NCBI GenBank assembly: GCA_910586605.1
Contig: CAJUJR010000044.1
Coordinates: 1 to 26,164, forward strand
Direction of reading: 5' to 3'
Length of the DNA: 26,164 bases
Source: an uncultured Lachnospiraceae bacterium
GTDB taxonomy: Bacteria; Bacillota; Clostridia; Lachnospirales; Lachnospiraceae
The notes under the pieces are model-generated. The model was not told the origin of the DNA. It worked only from the letters and a program-made list of their open reading frames with translations, and made no database searches. The position numbers and the translations under genes are program-made. Shown one piece after another: positions 8,137-16,863 of this stretch (positions within the stretch are counted from its first letter, which is position 1; each line of letters starts with the position of its first letter).

Positions 8137-9114
8137 ATGATAAAGACCAGGGTGATTGCAACTGCTGCAAGTGTGCCGGAACAGATTATAACAAATGATG
8201 ATTTGGCAAAGATTGTTGATACAAGTGATGAATGGATAACGCAGAGGACAGGGATAAAGGAACGGCATATTTCTTCAGGGGAAAATACCTCGGTATTTGT
8301 AGTAGAGGTGGCAAAGAAGCTTTTGGAAAAGGCAGAGGTGCCGGCGAAAAGCATTGATTTGATTATTGTCGCTTCAGTAACGCCTGACTATGGGACGCCA
8401 TCGCTTGCCTGCATGGTGCAGAAGGCAGTTGGGGCAGCCAATGCAGTTGCGTTTGATGTGGTAGCTGCATGCAGCGGTTTTATTTTTGCTTTGAGCATTG
8501 CAGATAAATATATACGGTCTGCTGGATATCAAAACGCAATTGTGATTGGCGGGGAAACCCTTTCCAAGATTGTGGATTGGTCGGAACGTTCTACCTGTGT
8601 GCTGTTTGGGGATGGCGCCGGCGGTGCATATTTAGAAAAGTCGCAGGATGGCGGGCTTATATCAGAGGACATAGGCTCTGCTGGGGAACAATATGAGATT
8701 TTGACATGTGGGTATACGGAATGTTCTAACGCTTTTAACGGGAATCCGGCAGGGATTGACCCACTCTGGTATGTCCATATGGATGGCAGGGAGGTCTTTA
8801 AATTTGCCACAAAAAATGTCATTAAGAGTTTGGAAAAGGTAATGGAAGAAAACAGCATTACCCAGGAGGATTTGAAATATGTAATTCCCCATCAAGCGAA
8901 TGTCAGGATTGTAGAAGTGATTTCCAAGAAGTTAAAGATACCATTTGAAAAATTTTATATGAATATGGATCGTTATGGGAATACGTCATCTGCAAGCATT
9001 CCGATTGCCTTAAGTGAATTGGATGAAAAAGGGCTTATAGAACGTGGGGATAAAATTATCCTGACTGGTTTTGGCGGCGGCATGACATGGGGAACCATGT
9101 TGATTACTTGGTAA
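8137..9114 (+). CDS. fabH: Beta-ketoacyl-ACP synthase III FabH
   Basis: Starts fatty acid synthesis by condensing an acyl-CoA primer with malonyl-ACP. The 325-residue product has the family length and the full Cys-His-Asn triad: C112 in VVAACSGF, H252 in PHQAN and N282 in GNTSSAS. The C-terminal glycine loop GFGGGMTWG is also present. TAGGAG lies eleven bases before the ATG. First gene of the type II operon, as in many Clostridia. Primer preference (acetyl or branched) cannot be read from the sequence by eye. Confidence 0.95.
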   Translation: MIKTRVIATAASVPEQIITNDDLAKIVDTSDEWITQRTGIKERHISSGENTSVFVVEVAKKLLEKAEVPAKSIDLIIVASVTPDYGTPSLACMVQKAVGAANAVAFDVVAACSGFIFALSIADKYIRSAGYQNAIVIGGETLSKIVDWSERSTCVLFGDGAGGAYLEKSQDGGLISEDIGSAGEQYEILTCGYTECSNAFNGNPAGIDPLWYVHMDGREVFKFATKNVIKSLEKVMEENSITQEDLKYVIPHQANVRIVEVISKKLKIPFEKFYMNMDRYGNTSSASIPIALSELDEKGLIERGDKIILTGFGGGMTWGTMLITW

Positions 9115-9189
9115 TGCTATCAGGAAAGTATATTACTGCATTTGCAGTGGATATAAATTATATTAAAAGATAAGCAGGAGGAAAAAATT

Positions 9190-9411
9190 ATGGTTTTTGA
9201 AAAAATCAGGGAGATTATTGCAGAACAGACAGGAAAGGATATCGAAGAAATTACATTGGAGACAAATGTGAAAGAAGATCTTGATGCAGATTCATTGGAT
9301 TTGTTCCAGATTATCAATGATATTGAAGATGAGTTTGAAGTTTCTGTAGAAAATCCAGAAGCAATTGTAACGGTGAAAGACGCCGTTGATTTTGTAGAGA
9401 GCCACAAATAA
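9190..9411 (+). CDS. acpP: Acyl carrier protein
   Basis: A 73-residue acidic protein carrying the growing acyl chain on a phosphopantetheine arm attached to S35 in DADSLDL. An AGGAGG site eight bases before the ATG suggests high translation, as expected for the pathway's most abundant protein. It is separated from fabH by 75 bases and from fabD by 112 bases containing a stable hairpin. Confidence 0.95.
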   Translation: MVFEKIREIIAEQTGKDIEEITLETNVKEDLDADSLDLFQIINDIEDEFEVSVENPEAIVTVKDAVDFVESHK

Positions 9412-9435
9412 GCCGTCTGTTCAGGCAGGCGATAA

Positions 9436-9476
9436 ATCAAACGGCGTTCTTTTGCTTATGGCAGGCGCCGTTTGAT
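9436..9476 (+). other. Stable RNA hairpin between acpP and fabD
   Basis: ATCAAACGGCG pairs perfectly with CGCCGTTTGAT around a 19-base loop. The sequence after it is A-rich rather than T-rich, so it is not a standard terminator. It could stabilise or mark the 3' end of a processed acpP message, or cause partial read-through. It sits where many clostridial fab operons carry fabK. Confidence 0.6.
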
Positions 9477-9523
9477 AAAAAACAGGAAAATGTGTGGAAA
9501 GCAGAGAAGAAATGGGGAGGAAC

Positions 9524-10459
9524 ATGAGAACTGTATTTATGTTTAGCGGCCAGGGTGCCCAGTATGCCGGCATGGGGAAAGAATTGTATCAGAAGTATTC
9601 TGTTGCAAAAAAAGTATTTGATTGTGCTGATGATGTATTGGGGTATTCCATTAAAGAAATTTGCTTCAGGGATGAAGCAAAATTAGGAGAGACAGAGTTT
9701 GCGCAGCCGGCAATCCTTACAATGAGCATTGCTGCACTGGAAGTGCTTAAAGAGCAGGGAGTCAGGGCTGAAATGGCAGCGGGGCTCAGCCTTGGGGAAT
9801 ATTCCGCATATGTTGCCAGTGGGGCAATGGATTTTGAAGAAGCAGTTGCTTTAGTCCAGAAAAGAGGAAAGTTCATGGCAGAGGCAGTCCCTTCTGGAGA
9901 AGGGGCAATGTATGCCATTATTGGTTTAGATACAGAGTTAGTGGAAGAGGCATGTAAAGAAGCGGTCCAGGAAGGGCTTGGCCTTGCTGTGCCGGCAAAC
10001 TATAATGCCCCGGGGCAGATTGTAATTGCCGGAGCTGCAAAAGCAGTGGAAAAAGCAGCCGCCCTTGCAAAAGAAAAAGGGGCAAAGATGGCAGTAAGGT
10101 TAAAAGTAAGCGGCCCGTTCCATACAAAGATGCTGCAGCCGGCGGCTGACCGGCTTGGGCCGGAATTGGAGAAAATGCATATTTCGCCAATGAAGATACC
10201 AGTATTTACAAATGTAGATGCAAAAGAGGTTGCATCAGAAAAGGATATTATCCCAATTCTGACAAAACAGATTTGCTGCCCGGTGCGTTTTTCTGATATT
10301 ATCCAGAATATGCATGAAAAAGGGGCGGATACCTTTATTGAATTAGGGCCGGGAAAGGCTTTATGCGGTTTTGTAAAGAGAACCCTAAAAGGGGGTACAA
10401 TCTTAAATGTCGAGGATGAAAGTTCCCTGGCAAAAACAATGTCAAAATTGCAGGAATAA
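9524..10459 (+). CDS. fabD: Malonyl-CoA:ACP transacylase FabD
   Basis: Moves malonyl from CoA to ACP for chain extension. The 311-residue protein starts MRTVFMFSGQGAQYAGMG, the family signature, with nucleophile S89 in GLSLGEYSAY and partner H200 in SGPFHTKML. ATG 9524 is chosen on this homology, with GGGGAGG just upstream; in-frame GTG 9494 and ATG 9512 would add residues not seen in the family. It follows acpP without fabK between them, and fabG follows after 44 bases. Confidence 0.94.
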   Translation: MRTVFMFSGQGAQYAGMGKELYQKYSVAKKVFDCADDVLGYSIKEICFRDEAKLGETEFAQPAILTMSIAALEVLKEQGVRAEMAAGLSLGEYSAYVASGAMDFEEAVALVQKRGKFMAEAVPSGEGAMYAIIGLDTELVEEACKEAVQEGLGLAVPANYNAPGQIVIAGAAKAVEKAAALAKEKGAKMAVRLKVSGPFHTKMLQPAADRLGPELEKMHISPMKIPVFTNVDAKEVASEKDIIPILTKQICCPVRFSDIIQNMHEKGADTFIELGPGKALCGFVKRTLKGGTILNVEDESSLAKTMSKLQE

Positions 10460-10503
10460 AGGCGCGATGCGCAGGAAAAGCGCAGGAAAGAAAGAGGTGA
10501 AGG

Positions 10504-11232
10504 ATGTTAAAAGGAAAGACAGCAGTTATTACCGGGGCTGCAAAGGGAATTGGAAAAGCGGTTGCGCTTGCATTTGCAAAGGAAGGCTGTAATATTGTCT
10601 TGAATTACCACAGCAACATAGCAGAGGAAACAATCCAAGAAATAGAAGCATGCAACGTGGCGTGCCTTCCGGTCCAGGGGGATGTCAGTAATTTCAATTT
10701 TGCCGGCACATTTGTGAAACAGGCAAAGAAGGAGTTTGGTTCGTTGGACATTTTGGTAAACAATGCCGGAATCACAAGGGATATGCTTTTGATGCGCATG
10801 AGTGAAGAAGAGTTTGACAGTGTAATCAATACAAACCTGAAAGGATGCTTCAATATGGTACGCCATGCAAGCAGCATTATGTTAAAACAGCGGAGCGGAA
10901 GCATTATCAATATGGCATCGGTGGTTGGCGTAATGGGAAATGCCGGGCAGGCAAATTATGCTGCGTCAAAGGCAGGCATTATCGGCTTGACAAAGTCAGC
11001 AGCAAAGGAACTTGCGCAGCGTGGGATAACCTGCAATGCGATTGCGCCGGGATTTGTAGAGACAGATATGACTGCTGTGCTTACAGAAGAGCAGAAAGAG
11101 GCAATGTTAGCGGCAATCCCATTAAAACGTTATGGAAAAGCAGAAGATATTGCGGAAGTGGCAGTATTTTTGGCAAAGCAGGCATATATTACCGGGCAGG
11201 TAATCCATGTGGATGGCGGCATGGTAATGTAA
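10504..11232 (+). CDS. fabG: 3-oxoacyl-ACP reductase FabG
   Basis: NADPH-dependent short-chain dehydrogenase reducing 3-ketoacyl-ACP to 3-hydroxyacyl-ACP. The 242-residue length is standard. Cofactor loop TGAAKGIG (10-17), NNAG (86-89), catalytic S139, Y152 and K156 (NYAASKAG) and the C-terminal GQVIHVDGGMVM are all present. The ribosome site GAGGTGAAGG lies just before the ATG. The 156 bases before fabF hold no other gene that I can support. Confidence 0.95.
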   Translation: MLKGKTAVITGAAKGIGKAVALAFAKEGCNIVLNYHSNIAEETIQEIEACNVACLPVQGDVSNFNFAGTFVKQAKKEFGSLDILVNNAGITRDMLLMRMSEEEFDSVINTNLKGCFNMVRHASSIMLKQRSGSIINMASVVGVMGNAGQANYAASKAGIIGLTKSAAKELAQRGITCNAIAPGFVETDMTAVLTEEQKEAMLAAIPLKRYGKAEDIAEVAVFLAKQAYITGQVIHVDGGMVM

Positions 11233-11388
11233 TGTTATTATGAATAGTAATAATGTAATGTTTTATGGCAGCTTCTGCGTGGGTATGATACATGGCAGTG
11301 AAGGCCGCTGTGTTGTGGAAGGTAAAAAGTCAGATTAAGAAGTGCTTGGATAGTGTAAAGACAGGAAAAGCGCGGAAATGAGGAAAAA

Positions 11389-12636
11389 ATGGAGAAAAGA
11401 TGTGTAATAACCGGACTGGGGGCAGTTACTCCGCTTGGCAGCACTGTAGAAACGTTCTGGAAAGGAATAAAGGATGGTGTCTGCGGCATTGATTATATCA
11501 AAAAGTTTGATGCGTCAAGGTTAAAAGTAAAAATTGCGGCAGAGGTAAAGGATTTTGACCCAGAACAGTATATGACAAAAAAGGATATTAAAAGAAATGA
11601 CCTTTTTGCAGTTTATGCACTGTCAGCAGGCATACAGGCATTTGAGGATTCCGGGCTTAATATGGAGCAGGAGGACGCAGACCGTGTCGGTGTCTTTGTA
11701 GGTTCTGGAACAGGCGGGCTGATGACAATGGAGGAGCAAGTCAGGAGGATGGATGAAAAAGGCCCGGCCAGGGTTTCTCCATTTTTTATTACAATGACAA
11801 TTGGGAATATGGCGGCAGCCAATATCGCAATCCGTATTGGGGCAAAAGGCCCTTGCCATGATATTGTGACTGCCTGTTCAACGGGTACAGATTGTATAGG
11901 GACGGCATTCCGTAACATTAAGCATGGATATTTGGATATCTGTATGGCAGGCGGTGCAGAAGGTTCAATATGTGAAGTTGGGGTGGCTGGCTTTACAAAC
12001 CTGACAGCTTTGTCAACCGTAGAAGACCCAAAGAAAGCCTGCCGGCCGTTTGATAAGGAGCGGGACGGCTTCGTTATGGGGGATGGCGCTGGAATCCTTG
12101 TACTTGAAGAACTGGAACATGCATTGGCGCGCGGCGCTAAGATATATGGGGAAGTAGTCGGATATGGCGCAACAGGGGACGCATACCATGTGACGCTTCC
12201 TGACCCGGAAGGCACAGGCGGCGCAAAAGCAATGAAATTGGCAATGCAGGAAGCAGGGATAACGCCAGCACAGGTTGATTATATCAATGCCCATGGAACA
12301 AGTACCCCGGCAAATGATGTTGGAGAGACAAAAGTAATTAAGAAAGCGCTTGGGGAAGAGGAAGCAAAGAAAACGCCGGTTAGTTCAACAAAGTCTATGA
12401 CAGGCCATTTGCTTGGGGCGGCAGGGGCAGTTGAGGCAATCTGCTGCGTTAAGGCATTGGAAGAAGGATACCTTCCGCCGACAATTAATTATCATACCCC
12501 GGATGAAGGGTGCGACCTAGATTATATCCCAAACCAGGGAAGGGAAGCGAAGGATGCAGTTTATGCGCTGTCTAATTCCCTTGGCTTTGGCGGGCACAAC
12601 GGGGTACTTTGCTTTAAGAAGTGGCAGAATGTATAA
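11389..12636 (+). CDS. fabF: Beta-ketoacyl-ACP synthase II FabF
   Basis: Elongation condensing enzyme. The 415-residue product has the Cys-His-His triad: C163 in TACSTGTD, H302 in NAHGTSTPAND and H340 in KSMTGHLLGAAG, plus the C-terminal NSLGFGGHNG loop. The ribosome site is GAGGAAAAA before the ATG. It is the only elongating condensing enzyme in the window, so it probably serves all chain lengths here, though another copy elsewhere cannot be excluded. Confidence 0.95.
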   Translation: MEKRCVITGLGAVTPLGSTVETFWKGIKDGVCGIDYIKKFDASRLKVKIAAEVKDFDPEQYMTKKDIKRNDLFAVYALSAGIQAFEDSGLNMEQEDADRVGVFVGSGTGGLMTMEEQVRRMDEKGPARVSPFFITMTIGNMAAANIAIRIGAKGPCHDIVTACSTGTDCIGTAFRNIKHGYLDICMAGGAEGSICEVGVAGFTNLTALSTVEDPKKACRPFDKERDGFVMGDGAGILVLEELEHALARGAKIYGEVVGYGATGDAYHVTLPDPEGTGGAKAMKLAMQEAGITPAQVDYINAHGTSTPANDVGETKVIKKALGEEEAKKTPVSSTKSMTGHLLGAAGAVEAICCVKALEEGYLPPTINYHTPDEGCDLDYIPNQGREAKDAVYALSNSLGFGGHNGVLCFKKWQNV

Positions 12637-12658
12637 TAGAAAGGCATGGTAAACAGAT

Positions 12659-13189
12659 ATGCAGTATGAGGAAGTAAAAGAGTTAATTGCTATCTTTGAA
12701 AAAACGGATTTAAATGATATGGAAGTACAGTTGGATAATGCAAGGATCCGCCTGAACCGGGGCGCTGTCTCACCTTGGATGGTGCCTGCCCAGCCTGTTA
12801 TGGCGGCGCAGCCAGCAGCTATGCCACAGGCTGTTGCAGCAGTCCCTAAGCCTGCTGCGGCATCTGCGCCTGCAGCAGGAGACATCCTGCCAACGCCTGC
12901 TGATGCAGTTTCTGTCCCAGGGGAAGCAACTGCAGAGGCAGAGGGGACAGAGACCATTAAAGCCCCGATTGTCGGTACATTTTACCAAAGCTCCGCACCA
13001 GGGGAAGAGCCATTTGTGAAAGCTGGGGATACTGTTTCAAAAGGGGATGTAGTCTGCATTATTGAGGCAATGAAGTTTATGAATGAAGTAAACAGCGAAG
13101 TAAGCGGAACGGTTATGGAGGTTCTGGTAAAAGATGGCGATTTTGTAGAGTATGGGCAGGCACTGTTCCGCGTCAATACGCTTCATTGA
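12659..13189 (+). CDS. accB: Biotin carboxyl carrier protein of acetyl-CoA carboxylase
   Basis: Carries biotin between AccC and AccA/AccD. The 176-residue product has an N-terminal helix domain (1-35), an Ala/Pro-rich flexible linker (about 40-95) and a biotinyl domain with K139 in the EAMKFMNEV motif. The ribosome site is weak: AGAAAGG is about 14 bases upstream of the ATG, so translation may depend on coupling with fabF. The stop overlaps the start region of fabZ, whose own ribosome site lies right after the accB stop. Confidence 0.94.
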   Translation: MQYEEVKELIAIFEKTDLNDMEVQLDNARIRLNRGAVSPWMVPAQPVMAAQPAAMPQAVAAVPKPAAASAPAAGDILPTPADAVSVPGEATAEAEGTETIKAPIVGTFYQSSAPGEEPFVKAGDTVSKGDVVCIIEAMKFMNEVNSEVSGTVMEVLVKDGDFVEYGQALFRVNTLH

Positions 13190-13203
13190 TGGAGGGCTTT
13201 AAA

Positions 13204-13632
13204 ATGGTAATGAATATTAATGAAATTATGTCAATTATACCGCACAGGCAGCCGTTTTTATTAATTGACCGGGTAGAAGAAATGGTTGAGGGAAAATCTA
13301 TTACTGCTATAAAAAATGTTTCGTATAATGAACCGTTTTTTGCAGGGCATTTCCCCAATGAGCCAGTTATGCCAGGGGTGTTGATTGTAGAGGCAATGGC
13401 GCAGGCTGGCGCCGTGGCAATTTTATCAATGGAACAGTTCCGTGGGCAAACCGGGTATTTTGGTGGAATTAAGAATGTAAAGTTTAAAAGGAAGGTTGTT
13501 CCAGGAGACACACTGCGCCTGGAACTGGAGATTGATAAGTTAAAAAGGAACATTGGAATCGGGCATGGGACTGCTTATGTGGGGGATGAAGTAGCAGCAA
13601 GTATTGACCAGTTTATGTTTATTATTGGCTAG
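13204..13632 (+). CDS. fabZ: 3-hydroxyacyl-ACP dehydratase FabZ
   Basis: Dehydrates 3-hydroxyacyl-ACP to trans-2-enoyl-ACP. The hot-dog fold protein has catalytic H49 (FAGHFPNEPVMPG) and E63 (VEAMAQ), and the N-terminal MSIIPHRQPFLLIDR segment. ATG 13204 is preferred because GGAGGG lies seven bases upstream, giving 142 residues, the usual size; ATG 13189 or TTG 13186 would overlap the accB stop and lack a site. Embedded between accB and accC, a common Firmicute order. Confidence 0.94.
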   Translation: MVMNINEIMSIIPHRQPFLLIDRVEEMVEGKSITAIKNVSYNEPFFAGHFPNEPVMPGVLIVEAMAQAGAVAILSMEQFRGQTGYFGGIKNVKFKRKVVPGDTLRLELEIDKLKRNIGIGHGTAYVGDEVAASIDQFMFIIG

Positions 13633-13640
13633 GGCGTGTA

Positions 13641-13676
13641 CAGAGCCTGCTTCTGGCAGGAACTGGGCAGGCTCTG
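13641..13676 (+). other. Perfect hairpin between fabZ and accC
   Basis: CAGAGCCTGC pairs exactly with GCAGGCTCTG around a 16-base loop, 22 bases before accC. No T tract follows, so it is more likely an RNA stability or processing element than a terminator. Functional role is inferred. Confidence 0.55.
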
Positions 13677-13698
13677 ATGCCGGTTATTGGAGGCGCGG

Positions 13699-15054
13699 AT
13701 GTTTGACAAGGTTTTGATAGCAAATCGGGGGGAAATCGCAGTCCGTATTATTCGGGCATGCCGGGAAATGGGGATTAAGACAGTCGCTGTCTTTTCAGAG
13801 CCGGACCGTGAAGCGCTGCATGCACAGCTTGCAGATGAGTCGGTCTGCATTGGTTCTGCAAAAGCAGCGGATAGTTACAATAATATGGCCAATATTATTA
13901 GCGCTGCGGTAGAAAAGAAGGTGCAGGCAATCCATCCCGGTTTCGGGTTTTTATCGGAAAACAGCACATTTGCAGCAATGTGTGAAGAATGCCATATTAA
14001 ATTTATCGGGCCAGACCCATCGGTAATTGATGCCATGGGTAATAAATCCAATGCAAGGGCTATGATGATCCAGGCAGATGTTCCGGTAATTCCAGGAAGC
14101 GACGGTGTTGTAGAGGATATCGAACAGGCATATGAGACAGCCGAAAGGCTTGGCTACCCGGTAATGGTAAAAGCTTCTGCAGGCGGCGGCGGGAAAGGCA
14201 TCCGCATTGTCCACAAGAAAGAAGAGCTCCAAAAGGCTTATGAATCGGCGAAAGCAGAGACAAAAGCGGCATTTGGCGATGACACGATGTATATGGAAAA
14301 GGTAATTGAAAATGCACGCCATGTTGAAGTACAGGTTTTGGGCGATAACTTTGGGAATGTTATTCATTTGGGGGAACGTGATTGTTCTTTACAAAGGAAA
14401 AACCAGAAGGTTTTGGAAGAAGCCCCAAGCCCTGCAATTTCCGCAAAAGTCAGGGAACAGATGTGCGCTGCGGCTGTCCGCGCAGCGAAGGCGGCGGGTT
14501 ACCAAAGCGCCGGGACAATTGAATTTCTATATGATAAATCTGGGAAATTTTATTTTATGGAAATGAATACAAGGGTCCAGGTGGAGCACCCGGTTACGGA
14601 AATGGTTACAGGAGTCGATATTATTAAAGAACAGGTCAGGATTGCAGATGGGCAGAAGCTTTCCATGAAGCAGGAGGATATTATAATTCAGGGCCATGCA
14701 ATTGAGTGCAGGATTAATGCAGAGAATCCAGACAGGAATTTTGCACCTTGTCCGGGGTTAATCGACTATCTGCTCTTGCCAGCAGGCGGCTTGGGAATCC
14801 GTGTAGATACGGCGGTCTACGAAGGATATGAGATTCCGCCATTTTATGATTCCATGATTGCAAAAGTAATTGTGCATGGAAAGGACCGTAAAGAAGCGAT
14901 TGCCAAGATGAAACGGGCATTATATGAGTTTATTATTTCTGGGATTGAGACAAATATTGAGTTTCAGAACGGGATTTTGCATAATGAGGAATATCTGGCA
15001 GGGGAATTTGATACTTCTTTTTTAGAAAAGAAACTGATTGAATGGAAGGAATGA
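13699..15054 (+). CDS. accC: Biotin carboxylase subunit of acetyl-CoA carboxylase
   Basis: ATP-dependent carboxylation of biotin on AccB. The 451-residue product has the N-terminal KVLIANRGEIAVRIIRA, IHPGFGFLSEN, the ATP-grasp glycine loop KASAGGGGKGIRIV (about 158-171), and the catalytic ENVH-like segment EMNTRVQVEHPVTE (about 288-301). GGAGG six bases before ATG 13699 selects that start over the in-frame TTG 13687. Four bases separate its stop from the accD start. A pyruvate or propionyl-CoA carboxylase subunit is unlikely given accB, accD and accA alongside. Confidence 0.95.
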   Translation: MFDKVLIANRGEIAVRIIRACREMGIKTVAVFSEPDREALHAQLADESVCIGSAKAADSYNNMANIISAAVEKKVQAIHPGFGFLSENSTFAAMCEECHIKFIGPDPSVIDAMGNKSNARAMMIQADVPVIPGSDGVVEDIEQAYETAERLGYPVMVKASAGGGGKGIRIVHKKEELQKAYESAKAETKAAFGDDTMYMEKVIENARHVEVQVLGDNFGNVIHLGERDCSLQRKNQKVLEEAPSPAISAKVREQMCAAAVRAAKAAGYQSAGTIEFLYDKSGKFYFMEMNTRVQVEHPVTEMVTGVDIIKEQVRIADGQKLSMKQEDIIIQGHAIECRINAENPDRNFAPCPGLIDYLLLPAGGLGIRVDTAVYEGYEIPPFYDSMIAKVIVHGKDRKEAIAKMKRALYEFIISGIETNIEFQNGILHNEEYLAGEFDTSFLEKKLIEWKE

Positions 15055-15058
15055 TATT

Positions 15059-15934
15059 TTGAATTTATTTGGCAAAAAAAGTTATTTTTCCCTTGAAAAT
15101 GGGGAAAAAGAGCGGACAAAAAGAAGCGATAAAAAAAGGCAAAAGGCGGAACCTTCTATTCCAGATGGAATGTGGATAAAGTGCAATACCTGTAAGGCAA
15201 TTATTTATAAAAAGGAAGTCACAGAATTTAAGCTTTGCCCGAATTGTGATGCACATTTCCGTATGAGCCCGTCTGAACGGATTGCTATTACCTGTGATGA
15301 AGGTACTTGGGAAGAACTGGATGCAGGTATGCGGACAAAAAACCCAATGGATTATCCTGATTATGACAAGGTTATTGAAAAAGCGCAGAAGAAGGCTGGG
15401 ATTTTAGAAGGCGTGGTAACTGGAAGGTGTAAGATTTGCGGGCAGGATACGGTGCTTGCATTGATGGACAGCCATTTTATGATGGGGAGCATGGGTTCTG
15501 TTGTTGGTGAAAAGGTGACAAGAGCCGTGGAATATGCAACCAAAAATAGGCTGCCAATTATTATTTTTACTACATCTGGCGGCGCAAGGATGCAGGAGGG
15601 GATTATTTCCCTGATGCAGATGGCAAAGGTAGCGGAAGCCCTGGGCAGGCATGACGAAGCTGGGTTATTATATATTACGGTGCTGACTGACCCAACGACA
15701 GGCGGGGTAACGGCGAGCTTTGCAATGCTTGGCGACATCATTCTTTCGGAACCAAAGGCTTTAATTGGTTTTGCAGGACAGAGGGTGATTCAGGGGACAA
15801 TCCATCAGAAATTGCCGGAAGGGTTCCAGAGGGCAGAGTTCCAGTTGGAGCATGGCTTTGTAGACAGGATTGTCCACAGGGAAAAGCTCCGGGGGGAGTT
15901 AGGGAAGATTCTGCTTTTGCATAAGGAGGAATAG
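15059..15934 (+). CDS. accD: Acetyl-CoA carboxylase carboxyltransferase beta subunit
   Basis: With AccA transfers the carboxyl group from biotin to acetyl-CoA. The 291-residue product has the N-terminal zinc ribbon (C42, C45, C60, C63) specific to bacterial AccD, then the crotonase-like core with TTSGGARMQEGIISLMQM and DPTTGGVTASFAMLGD. TTG 15059 is chosen because AAGGA lies eight bases upstream and the product then begins MNLFGKK, as in the family; the in-frame TTG 15038 would lie inside accC. The stop is followed after one base by the accA GTG start. Confidence 0.94.
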   Translation: MNLFGKKSYFSLENGEKERTKRSDKKRQKAEPSIPDGMWIKCNTCKAIIYKKEVTEFKLCPNCDAHFRMSPSERIAITCDEGTWEELDAGMRTKNPMDYPDYDKVIEKAQKKAGILEGVVTGRCKICGQDTVLALMDSHFMMGSMGSVVGEKVTRAVEYATKNRLPIIIFTTSGGARMQEGIISLMQMAKVAEALGRHDEAGLLYITVLTDPTTGGVTASFAMLGDIILSEPKALIGFAGQRVIQGTIHQKLPEGFQRAEFQLEHGFVDRIVHREKLRGELGKILLLHKEE

Positions 15935-15935
15935 A

Positions 15936-16736
15936 GTGAACGAGGCAATGAAATCGGTGTCAATTGTCCGCAAAATTGAGCGGCCAAACACAAGGCAGTT
16001 TATAAAGGCTATTTTTAGCGATTTTATGGAATTCCACGGAGACCGTCTTTTTGCAGACGACGGGGCTGTGGTAGGTGGCGTTGCTTTTTTGGAAAAGATG
16101 CCGGTAACGGTGATTGGAATCCAGAAAGGGCATACGCTGGAAGAAAATGTGGAATGTAATTTTGGTTCACCTAACCCGGAAGGCTACCGTAAAGCATTGC
16201 GCCTGATGAAACAGGCAGAAAAGTTTCACCGCCCGGTTGTCACTTTTATCAATACCGCAGGAGCATTTTGTGGGATTGGGGCAGAGGAACGTGGGCAGGG
16301 GGAAGCAATCGCAAGGAACCTGCTTGAAATGTCAAGGCTGAAAACTCCAATTATCAGTATCTTTATTGGCGAGGGTGGAAGCGGCGGCGCGCTTGCCCTG
16401 GCAGTTGGCGATACGGTATGGATGCTGGAGCATGGGATGTATTCTGTGCTTTCACCAGAAGGCTTTGCCAGTATCCTCTGGAGGGATTCTTCCAGGGTGG
16501 CAGAAGCGGCGGAGCTGATGAAAATGACGGCAAAGGATTTACTGGAAAATAAAGTGATTGACAGGATGTTCCCAGAGCCAAAGGAAGGGCTGGAAAATAA
16601 TTTGGATGCTGTGGCCGCCGAATTAAAGAAAGCCTTATTAGAAACACTTTCCAAACTGATGGAAGAGGAGATTTCTCTTTTATTAGAAAATAGATATCAG
16701 CGTTTTCGTAAATTTGGTGAATTTGTGGAATCGTAG
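15936..16736 (+). CDS. accA: Acetyl-CoA carboxylase carboxyltransferase alpha subunit
   Basis: Forms the carboxyltransferase heterotetramer with AccD. The 266-residue product has FMEFHGDRLFADDGAVVGG, the GHTLEENVECNFGSPNPEGYRKALRLMKQAEKF region, the oxyanion-hole segment IGEGGSGGALALAVGD and the SPEGFASILWRD segment. It is shorter than the Escherichia coli protein at the N-terminus, as in other Clostridia. Start is GTG 15936 with AAGGAGGA five bases upstream. Last gene of the operon; a terminator follows about 95 bases later. Confidence 0.95.
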   Translation: MNEAMKSVSIVRKIERPNTRQFIKAIFSDFMEFHGDRLFADDGAVVGGVAFLEKMPVTVIGIQKGHTLEENVECNFGSPNPEGYRKALRLMKQAEKFHRPVVTFINTAGAFCGIGAEERGQGEAIARNLLEMSRLKTPIISIFIGEGGSGGALALAVGDTVWMLEHGMYSVLSPEGFASILWRDSSRVAEAAELMKMTAKDLLENKVIDRMFPEPKEGLENNLDAVAAELKKALLETLSKLMEEEISLLLENRYQRFRKFGEFVES

Positions 16737-16755
16737 TTACTATTTACGGCTAATC
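16736..16755 (+). repeat. Degenerate copy (D) of the repeat head
   Basis: Directly at the accA stop, 17 of 20 bases match the head of the terminal repeat (GTTACTATTTACGGCTAATC), all three differences being transitions. The similarity does not extend to the repeat's tail. May be a decayed copy or chance. Confidence 0.4.
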
Positions 16756-16831
16756 AGCAATTCGCCAGGACTGACGGCGGAAAAATTTACTTTTTACCAA
16801 AACAGAACCAGCAGGCGGCTGGGAGAAGTTT

Positions 16832-16863
16832 GGCAGAAACTAAGTTTTTCTGCCGTTTTTTTC
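16832..16863 (+). terminator. Rho-independent terminator of the fab/acc operon
   Basis: GGCAGAAA pairs with TTTCTGCC around a short loop, followed by G and a run of eight T. The only terminator seen downstream of accA. From here to 17296 (over 430 bases) I see no gene that I can support. Confidence 0.88.

Noticed and set aside
11233..11253. TATTACTATTCAT-like stretch (minus strand) after fabG
   Set aside because: Shares only about ten bases with the repeat head and is AT-rich; not enough to call a repeat copy.
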